Shown here: positions 1 through 7,374 of the stretch, piece by piece
Layout: every line of letters starts with the position of its first letter
Position numbering within the stretch: the stretch's first letter is position 1
Position numbers and translations under genes: made by a program
Assembly: GCA_023396415.1 (NCBI GenBank)
Contig: JAEWWJ010000074.1
Span: 1 to 64,000, forward strand
Source: Bacteroidota bacterium
GTDB lineage: Bacteria > Bacteroidota > Bacteroidia > Bacteroidales > F082
Length of the DNA: 64,000 nt
Direction of reading: 5' to 3'
The notes under the pieces: model-generated
What the model was told of the DNA's origin: nothing
The model's input: only the letters and a program-made list of their open reading frames with translations
Databases searched by the model: none

Positions 1-70
1 AACCGATGTTCCAAAAAAATGTGTACTTTTATCCATGTAGTTAAGTTTTGTGGTAAAAACAAAACTACAA

Positions 71-113
71 AAAGAGTCCGGAAGATTTAACTATCTTCCG
101 ACTCTTATTTTTT
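71..113. terminator. Rho-independent terminator-like hairpin
   Basis: The arms agagtccggaagat and atcttccgactct pair with one bulged C around a short loop, followed by a T-rich run at 106-113 and preceded by A residues, so it could act on either strand. It probably ends a gene lying before the window. Positions 1-124 hold no convincing coding sequence. Confidence 0.65.
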
Positions 114-179
114 ATCGGACAACAATGATTAAAATTATTATTTTCAACCTTTTGACACAGTTTTTTGAATAGTCTCGAT

Positions 180-1787
180 ATGATTGCCGCCAACCGTTTG
201 TTGAATGGAAACACCTCGCTACAGCCCGAATACGTGATAGAAGTTCTCAACGCCAACCTTCTCAAAGCAAAAGCGCAAAACAGCCCTGAAGCTCTGGCCT
301 ACACCTATCTCTCCATTGGCAATTTCTGGCTCATGCGCAGCAACAATGTCAAGGCTTACGAAAATTTCTATCAAGCCGAAAAAATTAGCCGACAACAAAA
401 TTACGACTGGATAACAGCCCTCGCGCTGATGAACCGTTCGCATCTGGAATCAGACCGTAAGCTGAAAGCAACACAGCTCAGAGAGGCCATCGGGATGTTT
501 CAAAAGCTGGATGACAGGGTAAATTTGACAAAAGCACACCTGAATCTGGGTCAGTTTTTTAGCGATGAAAATCTTGCGGATTCCCTACGCAACAAAACCC
601 TCGGCAGCAATACAATGTTCCGCGATTCGGCTTTTAAGCATTACCACATCGCCGGTATGCTGAATGACAGCATCAGCCATCCTGAAATTGTGGCTTCGGT
701 AAACGTGCACCTTGCCGAGTGGTATAAATTTGAAGGAAAATATGCTCAGGCTGAGGAATATTTTAATGTCGCTTATGCTTTCTTTGGTCAAGCCAATCAA
801 TCGAAAGGGCAGATTTATTGCCTTATGCAAAGGGTGGATATGGCAATGGTCAATGGAAATTATGATTTGGCGTTACAAAAGCTCGATACAGCTGCCATCT
901 GGGCAGAGCAGTTGGGCTTTAATGATTATCTGTCCAAGATTTACAACAAATATACCTTGTTGTTTGAAAAAATCGGCGCACCCGAAATGGCCCTGGCCTA
1001 CAACCGCAAATACACCCAATCGCTCATCTCACTGAATACGAGCATCAGCCAAGATAGGATTCATGCCCTGAATTTGGAGTACGCACTTTCCGAACAAAAT
1101 AACCTGATTGCCAGTCTGAATCAGAAAAAACAAACCAACAGACTGCTGCTCATTTTGATTTCTTCTGCTGCAATTTTAGCCCTTGTTGTCTCGTATCTGT
1201 TGGTGCAAAACAAACGCAGGAAAATACAACTCATCCACCAGCAAGCCGTTGAAACCAAACGCCTGAATGAGCTGCAAAAAGAATTGTTAGAGGCTGATCT
1301 GTCGCGACAACAGCTTGAAAAAGAATTGCTTGAAGAAAAAATTAAAATGAAAACAGAGCGCATCATCACAATTGCCAACCAAATGAATAAGCTCGACACT
1401 TTTCTTCAATCCATTGGCCGTGAGGTGAAAATTTTGGCCGATAATTCACAAAACACCTCGCTATCCAAAACCATTTCCGACCTGAAACTCTCGCTCTCGC
1501 AAAGCATGCACGAGCAAACGAATCTTCACGAACTTCAGGCCCTTTCAACCGAAACCAATCAGGATTTCTTTTTTCGTATCTCGCAAAAATATACCGACAT
1601 TACCCGCGATGACATCAAATTGCTCTCCTTTTTGATCATGAATATGTCGTCGAAAGAAATTTCACGGCATTTCAATATATCCGAAGAAAGCGTCAACAAA
1701 AAGCGCTATCGGCTCAGGCAAAAACTTAAAATAGCATCCGGAAAATCTTTTACCGAGTTTTATAAGGACACACTCAACGAAGATTGA
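180..1787 (+). CDS. TPR-repeat membrane regulator with C-terminal LuxR-like HTH
   Basis: Probable signalling or transcription regulator of the Bacteroidota TPR-TM-HTH type. The N-terminal 300 or so residues are helical TPR-like repeats. A single membrane segment follows (around LLLILISSAAILALVVSYLL), then a charged coiled coil. The C-terminal HTH contains DDIKLLSFLIMNMSSKEISR and an SEESVNKKRYRLRQKLKI recognition region, as in LuxR-type output domains. Relatives usually start with a signal peptide, so the sensor part would be periplasmic and the HTH cytoplasmic; the ligand is unknown. Here no signal peptide is in frame. The ATG at 180 is chosen over a TTG at 165. A one-base change in the T run at 161-166 would join an ATG at 125 (hydrophobic MIKIIIFNLL) to this frame. 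The gene converges on the CotH-like gene. Confidence 0.75.
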   Translation: MIAANRLLNGNTSLQPEYVIEVLNANLLKAKAQNSPEALAYTYLSIGNFWLMRSNNVKAYENFYQAEKISRQQNYDWITALALMNRSHLESDRKLKATQLREAIGMFQKLDDRVNLTKAHLNLGQFFSDENLADSLRNKTLGSNTMFRDSAFKHYHIAGMLNDSISHPEIVASVNVHLAEWYKFEGKYAQAEEYFNVAYAFFGQANQSKGQIYCLMQRVDMAMVNGNYDLALQKLDTAAIWAEQLGFNDYLSKIYNKYTLLFEKIGAPEMALAYNRKYTQSLISLNTSISQDRIHALNLEYALSEQNNLIASLNQKKQTNRLLLILISSAAILALVVSYLLVQNKRRKIQLIHQQAVETKRLNELQKELLEADLSRQQLEKELLEEKIKMKTERIITIANQMNKLDTFLQSIGREVKILADNSQNTSLSKTISDLKLSLSQSMHEQTNLHELQALSTETNQDFFFRISQKYTDITRDDIKLLSFLIMNMSSKEISRHFNISEESVNKKRYRLRQKLKIASGKSFTEFYKDTLNED

Positions 1788-1864
1788 AAGGAACTTTTGA
1801 CCTTATTGCAGTGGGTAAAAATTGTGCAATAAAATTTGGCTTGCGTCGGCAAGGCTCCGAGCCT

Positions 1865-3952
1865 CTATCTTGCAATCACCAATCGGGTGGTAGCAGATTG
1901 CTCACCATCATCGAATTGGAGTATCCACACACCTTCGGGGAGTTGTCCCAGCTCAAGTTGATAGCTCAAGGATGATTTTTGCACTGCTGCCCCAACAAAC
2001 TCAGCCACTTTTTTACCCGCCATATCGAGGATGCTGATTTTTAACCGATTTCCAAAGCGATGTGTGGTTTCTATCAACACTTTGTCCGTGGCCGGATTGG
2101 GTTGTAGGTTTATTCCGTTCATCGGACTTTGATTTTCATCGAGCTTTGTCGCGTTACAATTGCCCGGCATGTTTTGGTCGAGCCAGTTCAATCGGGTTTG
2201 AAGGTAGGATTTCAAGGCTTGTATCTCGCCGGCATAAGTGGTAGGAATGGGCTGCGGGTTGGGCCAAACATAAACGCCTAAAATGGGCCATTTCACAAAG
2301 TTGCGTTGTTGCGATTCGTCGAGAACCAAGGCTACGCTATCCACATAATTGTTTAAATAAGCGTTGCTGAGGGTGGTGGTGCGAAGTTCTTCCCACCGAC
2401 ACTTGAGGTTGTTTTTAAACACGGTATCCTGCATCAGGCGCTGCCACCAAAACGGCACTTGCCAATAATCGTAATTGCAGGGAAATTGATATGCCCAGCC
2501 GGTAACCTCATCGCCACTGCAATAATTCGCATTGCGAAAAGCAATATCATAATCCCAAACAGGTCCCATACGTAGCTTACCTCCCAAACTTTCGCGTTCT
2601 TTGTGCATGAAGGTGCTTAAACGATATCCATCCACATTTTTGCTTATTTCATTCACAATGAAGTAATCAATAAAAGTGTTTTCAACAGCATATTTGCGCC
2701 AACCCAAGTTGGGATCGTTAAAAAATGGTCCGGCCAAAGCTCCTTCAAAAGCATCTACATAGCCGCTGATGTATTCTTTTTGCTGAGGTGTAATATTTGC
2801 GGCCTTAGGATATTCGTACTGAAAAAAGATGGTTTGTCCGCTGGGATGCGCCGGTGGCGGATAATCGGAAACCCAGCCGTCGCCACCGCTACCGGTTGAT
2901 TTGTCAATCTTTACAATATAACCACCCGTGAGCGGATCGCCACTGTTCATGGTGGTGGTAAGTTTGGCAATGTCAACCCTATCGCCATCGCGTTTAATCT
3001 TCTCAGAAAAAACATACACCCCATGGTAGCTGCCATTGAGCAGCACTTCAACATGTTTGTAGCGGGTGGCATAATGGTTCATATCTTGAAACAGCTGATA
3101 GGCTAAAGGATTGCGCATCATGGTTTTATCGGTGTAATTGGCGTTCAGTATCCAATCGCTTTCTTCGGGCATACCCAACAGCGAAACTTTAAGATCTTCA
3201 CCACTGGCATCCCATGTTTCAAGCCCAAAGCTCTTTTTCGGAAAATCTTGCGAGCTCGACCCTCGCAGCTCAATACCCGCGTAGCCATCATAAACAGGCG
3301 TATCGGTAAGGTAGTTGCGCAGTCCGGGTCCATTATCAATGATTTTCATCGCGGCCATAATTTTCGGATCGTCGGGGATGGGTTGTCCGTAGGTGTCAAT
3401 CATCACTATGGGGAGGTTCGACGAAGCGAAAACAAAGGGAACAGTGGCGTTGGTGCCAAAGCTAAGGCTCCATCCGTTGAGGCTTCCCTGTCGGTTGTTG
3501 CTCACACCATCTCTGATGGCGAGCTGCCAAATTCCGTTGCCGTTTTGGCCATTATTGAGTTCACCAAGGGGTTCTTCGGGAATGAAAGTGCCGGTAAATG
3601 GGGCTTGTCCCATCTGAATGGGAAGGGTAGCTCCATCAGAAAACTTGGTGAAGGTGTAATTATCGCCGTTACCGCCGTTGAAACGGCTGAGCGCAATGGT
3701 GGTGTTGTCAGGCGCAATGAGATACACTTCCAAATCGTCCACATGGTTGTGGCTGATGTTGATAGCTACAAGCGTAAGGCCAAAATCAGCGTCCAATTGC
3801 GATTCCATTCCACTCGTGATGAGTGAAAAATGAGTGAGCACTCCGTTTTCGGGTACACTGCCGCCCGTTCCACTCCAAATTTGCGCTTGAGCACTCTGCG
3901 AAAGGATAACAGCGAGCCATAAAAATATAATTCTCTTCACGTTTCTATGCAT
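1865..3952 (-). CDS. Secreted CotH-kinase-like protein with P-domain and T9SS sorting domain
   Basis: Exported protein of 695 residues. A signal peptide ends near SQSAQAQ. A proprotein-convertase P-type beta-sandwich follows at about 25-170 (DDLEVYLIAPDNTTIAL, GNGIWQLAIRDGV, GWSLSFG). A CotH domain covers about 175-590, with GIELRGSSSQDFPKKSFGLE, LNANYTDKTMMRNPLAYQL, GVYVFSEKIKRDGDRVDI and MGPVWDYDIAF. The last 80 residues form a T9SS type A sorting domain (LQPNPATDKVLIE, ILDMAGKKV, LPEGVWILQF). CotH proteins of spore coats are atypical protein kinases; a kinase activity for this surface protein is inference. The WDYD acidic motif expected of the family is present. It shares an intergenic region with the divergent pterin-synthase gene. 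Confidence 0.88.
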   Translation of the reverse strand: MHRNVKRIIFLWLAVILSQSAQAQIWSGTGGSVPENGVLTHFSLITSGMESQLDADFGLTLVAINISHNHVDDLEVYLIAPDNTTIALSRFNGGNGDNYTFTKFSDGATLPIQMGQAPFTGTFIPEEPLGELNNGQNGNGIWQLAIRDGVSNNRQGSLNGWSLSFGTNATVPFVFASSNLPIVMIDTYGQPIPDDPKIMAAMKIIDNGPGLRNYLTDTPVYDGYAGIELRGSSSQDFPKKSFGLETWDASGEDLKVSLLGMPEESDWILNANYTDKTMMRNPLAYQLFQDMNHYATRYKHVEVLLNGSYHGVYVFSEKIKRDGDRVDIAKLTTTMNSGDPLTGGYIVKIDKSTGSGGDGWVSDYPPPAHPSGQTIFFQYEYPKAANITPQQKEYISGYVDAFEGALAGPFFNDPNLGWRKYAVENTFIDYFIVNEISKNVDGYRLSTFMHKERESLGGKLRMGPVWDYDIAFRNANYCSGDEVTGWAYQFPCNYDYWQVPFWWQRLMQDTVFKNNLKCRWEELRTTTLSNAYLNNYVDSVALVLDESQQRNFVKWPILGVYVWPNPQPIPTTYAGEIQALKSYLQTRLNWLDQNMPGNCNATKLDENQSPMNGINLQPNPATDKVLIETTHRFGNRLKISILDMAGKKVAEFVGAAVQKSSLSYQLELGQLPEGVWILQFDDGEQSATTRLVIAR

Positions 3953-4072
3953 TTGATGATCTTGATTGAGATTGTAAAAATACAGCTTTAATTCGACACC
4001 GTTTTAACATGCGCGGTATTGAACTTTCAGCTGCAACGGTTGTTGATGAGGTATAAAATAAAACATAACATT

Positions 4073-4480
4073 ATGAGAGTAGCTGTTTATCGCAAAGCCC
4101 ACTTTAATGCGGCACACCGTTTATACAATCCTGCCTGGAGCAACGACAAAAACAATGATGTTTTTGGCTTATGCAACAATGTGAATTGGCATGGACACAA
4201 CTACGACCTTATCGTGAAGGTGGTGGGTGAAATTGATCCCCAAACCGGTTATGTGGTAGACATGAAAATACTGAAACAGTTGATTCGTGAGGAAATTGAA
4301 GAGCGTTTCGACCACAAAAATCTGAACCTCGATTGTGTTGAATTTGAAGGAATTAACCCTACAGCTGAAAATATTGTGGTAGTCATTTACAACATCCTTC
4401 GTCAAAAACTCGATGCCAAACTCGATTTGAAAGTTCGCCTCTACGAAACCGAACGCAACTTTGTGGAATATCCTGCCTGA
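4073..4480 (+). CDS. queD: 6-pyruvoyl/6-carboxy-tetrahydropterin synthase family protein
   Basis: Zn-dependent enzyme acting on 7,8-dihydroneopterin triphosphate, giving 6-carboxytetrahydropterin (queuosine precursor) or 6-pyruvoyltetrahydropterin. The 135-residue protein has the Zn ligands His15 (FNAAHR), His40 and His42 (HGHNY) and the catalytic Cys34 (CNNVNWHGH). Cys and first His are six residues apart, as in mammalian PTPS (Cys42/His48), rather than four as in E. coli QueD, so PTPS chemistry cannot be excluded. The DHKNLNLD stretch and the C-terminal ETERNFVEY fit the family. The ATG at 4073 is preferred because the longer frame adds residues without homology to the fold. No other queuosine or pterin gene is nearby. 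The symbol is given by family custom. Confidence 0.85.
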   Translation: MRVAVYRKAHFNAAHRLYNPAWSNDKNNDVFGLCNNVNWHGHNYDLIVKVVGEIDPQTGYVVDMKILKQLIREEIEERFDHKNLNLDCVEFEGINPTAENIVVVIYNILRQKLDAKLDLKVRLYETERNFVEYPA

Positions 4481-4983
4481 TTTTTATTCCTTCAAAAAGC
4501 GGTAAAACGAAAGCACAGTTTCAAAATTTTGAAAAATAAATCGTCTTGTCCTGCCGGTTTTCAAAACTACCGTCCTATCTATTCACATATATAAGGAATT
4601 TCGCTACTTGCATTGTGGCGAAGTATAGTTTCATTTTATCAGGCTGAATTTTACTCGAATTGCAAAAGGAAAGATAATGCTTTTTCCAACGACCTCTCCT
4701 TGCTCCAGCTCCTATCTAAGTCCTATCTAAGTCCTATCTAACTCCCTTCAAGATCATTTTTCACAACGGAAACATCTGAGCCTTAAAAAAGCTTTGTATT
4801 TTAGTTGATAAAGACTTGAAGACCATGGGTCGGAAGGTCTGAAGGACATGAAATTTTATTAACCAAAAAGCAACATCTTCCCGTAATAAGAGATTTTAGT
4901 CCTACTTGTTAGTATAGCCCTAAGCGCAAAGCGTACTAATGATTTCATTTCAAAAACCGCAGATTATTTATCAATTGAAGAAA
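4481..4983. other. Long non-coding stretch with a short tandem repeat
   Basis: About 500 bases without a believable coding frame, AT-rich and full of stops on both strands. It contains three head-to-tail copies of an 11-bp unit at 4710-4742 and runs into a 52-bp repeat at 4984. No RNA gene is recognisable. Confidence 0.6.
4710..4742. repeat. Three 11-bp tandem repeats (tcctatctaag)
   Basis: Copies at 4710-4720, 4721-4731 and 4732-4742; the third ends in c instead of g. A lone tcctatcta also occurs at 4573-4581. Each copy is one helical turn long. Confidence 0.85.
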
Positions 4984-5035
4984 TTTAACCGAATTCCTTT
5001 ATTATACTGACGGAATTTAACCGAATTCCTTCAAT
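4984..5035. repeat. Left copy of 52-bp direct repeat flanking the ATPase gene
   Basis: It matches 6237-6288 at 47 of 52 positions; the right-hand 35 bases differ only once. Within it the motif tttaaccgaattcctt occurs twice, at 4984-4999 and 5016-5031. The part ggaatt-N6-aattcc is itself an inverted repeat around an EcoRI-like gaattc. Confidence 0.85.
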
Positions 5036-5050
5036 AGCAATTTATTTGTG

Positions 5051-5058
5051 TATATTTG
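5051..5058 (+). promoter_or_regulatory. -7 element TATATTTG of the ATPase gene
   Basis: An exact match to the Bacteroidota -7 consensus TAnnTTTG, 21 bases before the ATG at 5080. No properly spaced upstream TTTG is evident. It lies just inside the left direct repeat, so the gene carries its own promoter between the repeats. Confidence 0.55.
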
Positions 5059-5079
5059 TACAATAAAAACCCATGCCAA

Positions 5080-6222
5080 ATGAACAGCTATATTCCAAGG
5101 GCTATTGAAGAATCAATTGTAAATAAGCTTCAGCCAAACAAAGTAATTGTATTGCTCGGTGCCCGTCGCGTTGGCAAAACATTGCTGCTCAATCATTTGA
5201 TAGAACATTCTATTCATGAACCCTTTTTGTTTTTCAATGGTGAAGATATGGCCGTTCAGGCATTGTTGTCGCAACGTACCGATGAAAACTACAAGCGTTT
5301 GCTTGGCGATAAAAAGTTGCTCATCCTTGATGAAGCTCAAAAGCTGGAAGATGTCGGCCAAATTTTGAAGTTTATGGTTGACACCATCGAAGGGTTAAAA
5401 GTGATTGCAACCGGATCTTCAGTCTTTGATTTATCGAACAAACTGGGCGAGCCGCTGACAGGCCGAAAATACACCTTCAAAATGTATCCTTTGGCCCAAA
5501 TGGAGTATTCTGCCATTGAAAATAGCGTGCAAACAATGGCAAAATTGGAGGAAAGGCTGATTTATGGTTGCTATCCTGAATTGGTTCATTTGCCCTCAAA
5601 CCAAGAAAAGGCCGATTACCTGAACGAGATGGTAGATGCCTACTTATTGAAGGACATCCTCGAATTTGACGGAATACGAAATGCTACTAAAATGCTCCAC
5701 CTGTTGCGTTTGATTGCTTTTCAGATTGGAAAGGAAGTTTCGCTGGAAGAGTTGGGCCGACAGCTTGCCTTGAGCCGAAATACCGTTGAAAAATATCTTG
5801 ATCTTTTATCCAAGGTTTTTGTGGTCTATAAATTGTCGGGTTTCAACCGCAACCTCAGGAGTGAAATCACCAAAACCAATCGTTGGTATTTTTATGATAA
5901 TGGCATCCGTAATGCGCTGATCAGAAATTATCATCCGCTCTCCATCAGAAATGATGCAGGTGAATTATGGGAAAATTACGTGCTTACGGAAAGGGTTAAA
6001 TTCCAGCATTATACCAATATCCAAGCAAATAATTATTTCTGGAGGACGTATGAGCAACAGGAAATTGACTGGATAGAAGAATCAGGAGGAAGATTATCGG
6101 CTTATGAAATAAAATGGAATCCCGCCAAAACCGTACGTGTTCCCACGGCATGGACAAAAGCATACCCGGAAAGCAGTTTTCAGGTGATTCATCCGGAGAA
6201 TTACCTCGATTGGATTATTTAA
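5080..6222 (+). CDS. AAA-type ATP-binding protein (AAA_14/DUF4143 architecture)
   Basis: P-loop ATPase of 380 residues of the family in which an AAA module is followed by a DUF4143-type C-terminal domain. The Walker A motif is GARRVGKT near residue 28 and Walker B is KLLILDEAQK near residue 83; the sensor-like segment VIATGSSVFDLS follows. The middle contains a winged-helix-like region (VSLEELGRQLALSRNTVEKY). The C-terminal part has the nuclease-like motif pattern EIDWIEESGG...AYEIKW, resembling PD-(D/E)XK cores. Biological role is not established; such genes are common, scattered and variable in bacteria. The ATG at 5080 (MNSYIPRAIEES) is the likely start; a TTG lies 8 codons earlier. It stands alone, bounded by near-identical 52-bp repeats, which suggests it arrived as a unit. 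Confidence 0.88.
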   Translation: MNSYIPRAIEESIVNKLQPNKVIVLLGARRVGKTLLLNHLIEHSIHEPFLFFNGEDMAVQALLSQRTDENYKRLLGDKKLLILDEAQKLEDVGQILKFMVDTIEGLKVIATGSSVFDLSNKLGEPLTGRKYTFKMYPLAQMEYSAIENSVQTMAKLEERLIYGCYPELVHLPSNQEKADYLNEMVDAYLLKDILEFDGIRNATKMLHLLRLIAFQIGKEVSLEELGRQLALSRNTVEKYLDLLSKVFVVYKLSGFNRNLRSEITKTNRWYFYDNGIRNALIRNYHPLSIRNDAGELWENYVLTERVKFQHYTNIQANNYFWRTYEQQEIDWIEESGGRLSAYEIKWNPAKTVRVPTAWTKAYPESSFQVIHPENYLDWII

Positions 6223-6236
6223 GCCTATTGAAGGTA

Positions 6237-6288
6237 TTTATACTAATTCCTTGATTATACTGACGGAAATTAACCGAATTCCTTCAAT
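6237..6288. repeat. Right copy of 52-bp direct repeat flanking the ATPase gene
   Basis: Direct repeat of 4984-5035 with five mismatches (four in the first 17 bases, one in the last 35). It begins 14 bases after the ATPase stop codon, so the two copies enclose one complete gene with almost nothing else. Confidence 0.85.
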
Positions 6289-6374
6289 TCGAGGATTGAG
6301 AAAGTAATTTATTGATTTTTATCTTTTCAAAGCACTTCCCATTCCGGCAAAAATCCACATCATTTTTATAACAG

Positions 6375-6416
6375 TTAGGCCTAATCTTTCGATCGTATTC
6401 TGAAAATTAGGCCTAA
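6375..6416. repeat. Pair of identical 10-bp palindromes ttaggcctaa
   Basis: Perfect palindromes at 6375-6384 and 6407-6416, start to start 32 bp (about three helical turns). They can also pair with each other as a hairpin. They lie between the ATPase cassette and the 3' end of the next gene. Confidence 0.75.
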
Positions 6417-6501
6417 AATTTGGAATTGTAATGGTTTCATCAACCTCTGCAAAGTGCAGATAAAATACCGTAATCAACTAATACCGAAAAAGCAGTCCAA
6501 G

Positions 6502-7179
6502 CTATTCTTCGTCTGTGGTTTTTTCGGGCTTGCTCCAATCCACAAAAAAGCTGCCGTTTGTCAAAACAATTGAATCTGTTTCCTTGAGCTTTTTGGTGTT
6601 GTCATGCTCATGCGGGCCGCCATTGACAAGGATTCCGGCACCAGCTTTGGTAAGCATCTTTTGTTCTATGTTGCCCCTGATCCCCGATCCGGTAACGGCT
6701 GCAAGGTTGCGTTTTTTGTAATAAACACCTTTGAGGTTGGCCTCGAAAGTTCCTTTGATGGAGGTGCTGCTGACCTCTTCAACGGTCAGGCTGCCGGTCA
6801 TTGACTCGCCGTCGTGATAGCCATAGCCAAGCTTTTTGGTTTCTTCGGTATAGTCAACCAGCACCCACACGGTATAGTCATCGTATTTTTTCTTTTTGGA
6901 GGCATTCATAAGTTCCTCCTCCGAAACGATTTTGTAAGTGCCGGGTTTAAGCTCATCTTTGAAATGGAAGATTCTTATCCAAACCTGCACATCGGGGCTC
7001 ACCTTAAAGGCTGCCAGAGTGAGGTAGTCAAAGCCAAAGCCACCAATTCTCAACCTTCTGGCTTCGGCTTTATATTCTTTGCCATCCACTTCGCAGGAAA
7101 TAAAATTTTCTTCGTTTTGGGCATACATCCCACCCATGCCGATGACCATCAGCAACAACAATAGATGCAATTTTTTCAT
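6502..7179 (-). CDS. Secreted protein of unknown function
   Basis: A 225-residue protein with a clear signal peptide (MKKLHLLLLLMVIGMGGMYAQ), so probably periplasmic or released. There is no lipobox and no T9SS sorting domain. The mature part is predicted beta-rich, with motifs FISCEVDGKEYKAEARRL near the N-terminus and STSIKGTFEANL in the middle. The latter resembles small Bacteroidota proteins in which a beta-sandwich is read as a charge- or metal-binding module, but I cannot name the family. The C-terminus is charged (DWSKPEKTTDEE). It reads in the same direction as the propeller genes upstream but is separated from them by a terminator, so it is probably its own transcript. Confidence 0.7.
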   Translation of the reverse strand: MKKLHLLLLLMVIGMGGMYAQNEENFISCEVDGKEYKAEARRLRIGGFGFDYLTLAAFKVSPDVQVWIRIFHFKDELKPGTYKIVSEEELMNASKKKKYDDYTVWVLVDYTEETKKLGYGYHDGESMTGSLTVEEVSSTSIKGTFEANLKGVYYKKRNLAAVTGSGIRGNIEQKMLTKAGAGILVNGGPHEHDNTKKLKETDSIVLTNGSFFVDWSKPEKTTDEE

Positions 7180-7320
7180 GACGTTGATTTTTCAAATTTG
7201 ATTATAAAAGCTGTCATATTTGATAGTGATTCACTTTTTAAGCAATTTCTTATTCACTTCCATGCACGAAAGTAAGAATATTATCCTATTATTTAGGTTG
7301 AGGTGGGATAAAAAACTGAA

Positions 7321-7350
7321 ATGCCCAACAGTTATTATTCTGTTGGGCAT
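7321..7350 (-). terminator. Terminator of the propeller operon
   Basis: An 11-bp perfect stem (atgcccaacag / ctgttgggcat) with an 8-base loop, just after the PQQ-type propeller gene. On the minus strand a run of six T follows after a short gap. Confidence 0.7.
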
Positions 7351-7374
7351 AGGTTTTCAAAGTTGTTGAAAGTG

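Noticed and set aside
1784..1975. Open frame at the end of the TPR regulator, + strand
   Set aside because: It overlaps the 3' end of the CotH-like gene on the other strand, has no family resemblance and a poor start; taken as chance.
3248..3826. 192-codon open frame opposite the CotH-like gene
   Set aside because: Antisense to a clearly conserved coding region and without recognisable domains; a shadow of codon bias.
4481..4983. Possible RNA gene or riboswitch in the gene-poor region
   Set aside because: No cloverleaf, conserved stem set or known leader motif could be recognised by eye.
7285..7297. cctattatttagg dyad upstream of the 225-residue secreted protein gene
   Set aside because: Its half-sites resemble the Rrf2/nor dyads (ATCCTATT) but the spacing is far too short, so it was not counted as a third site.
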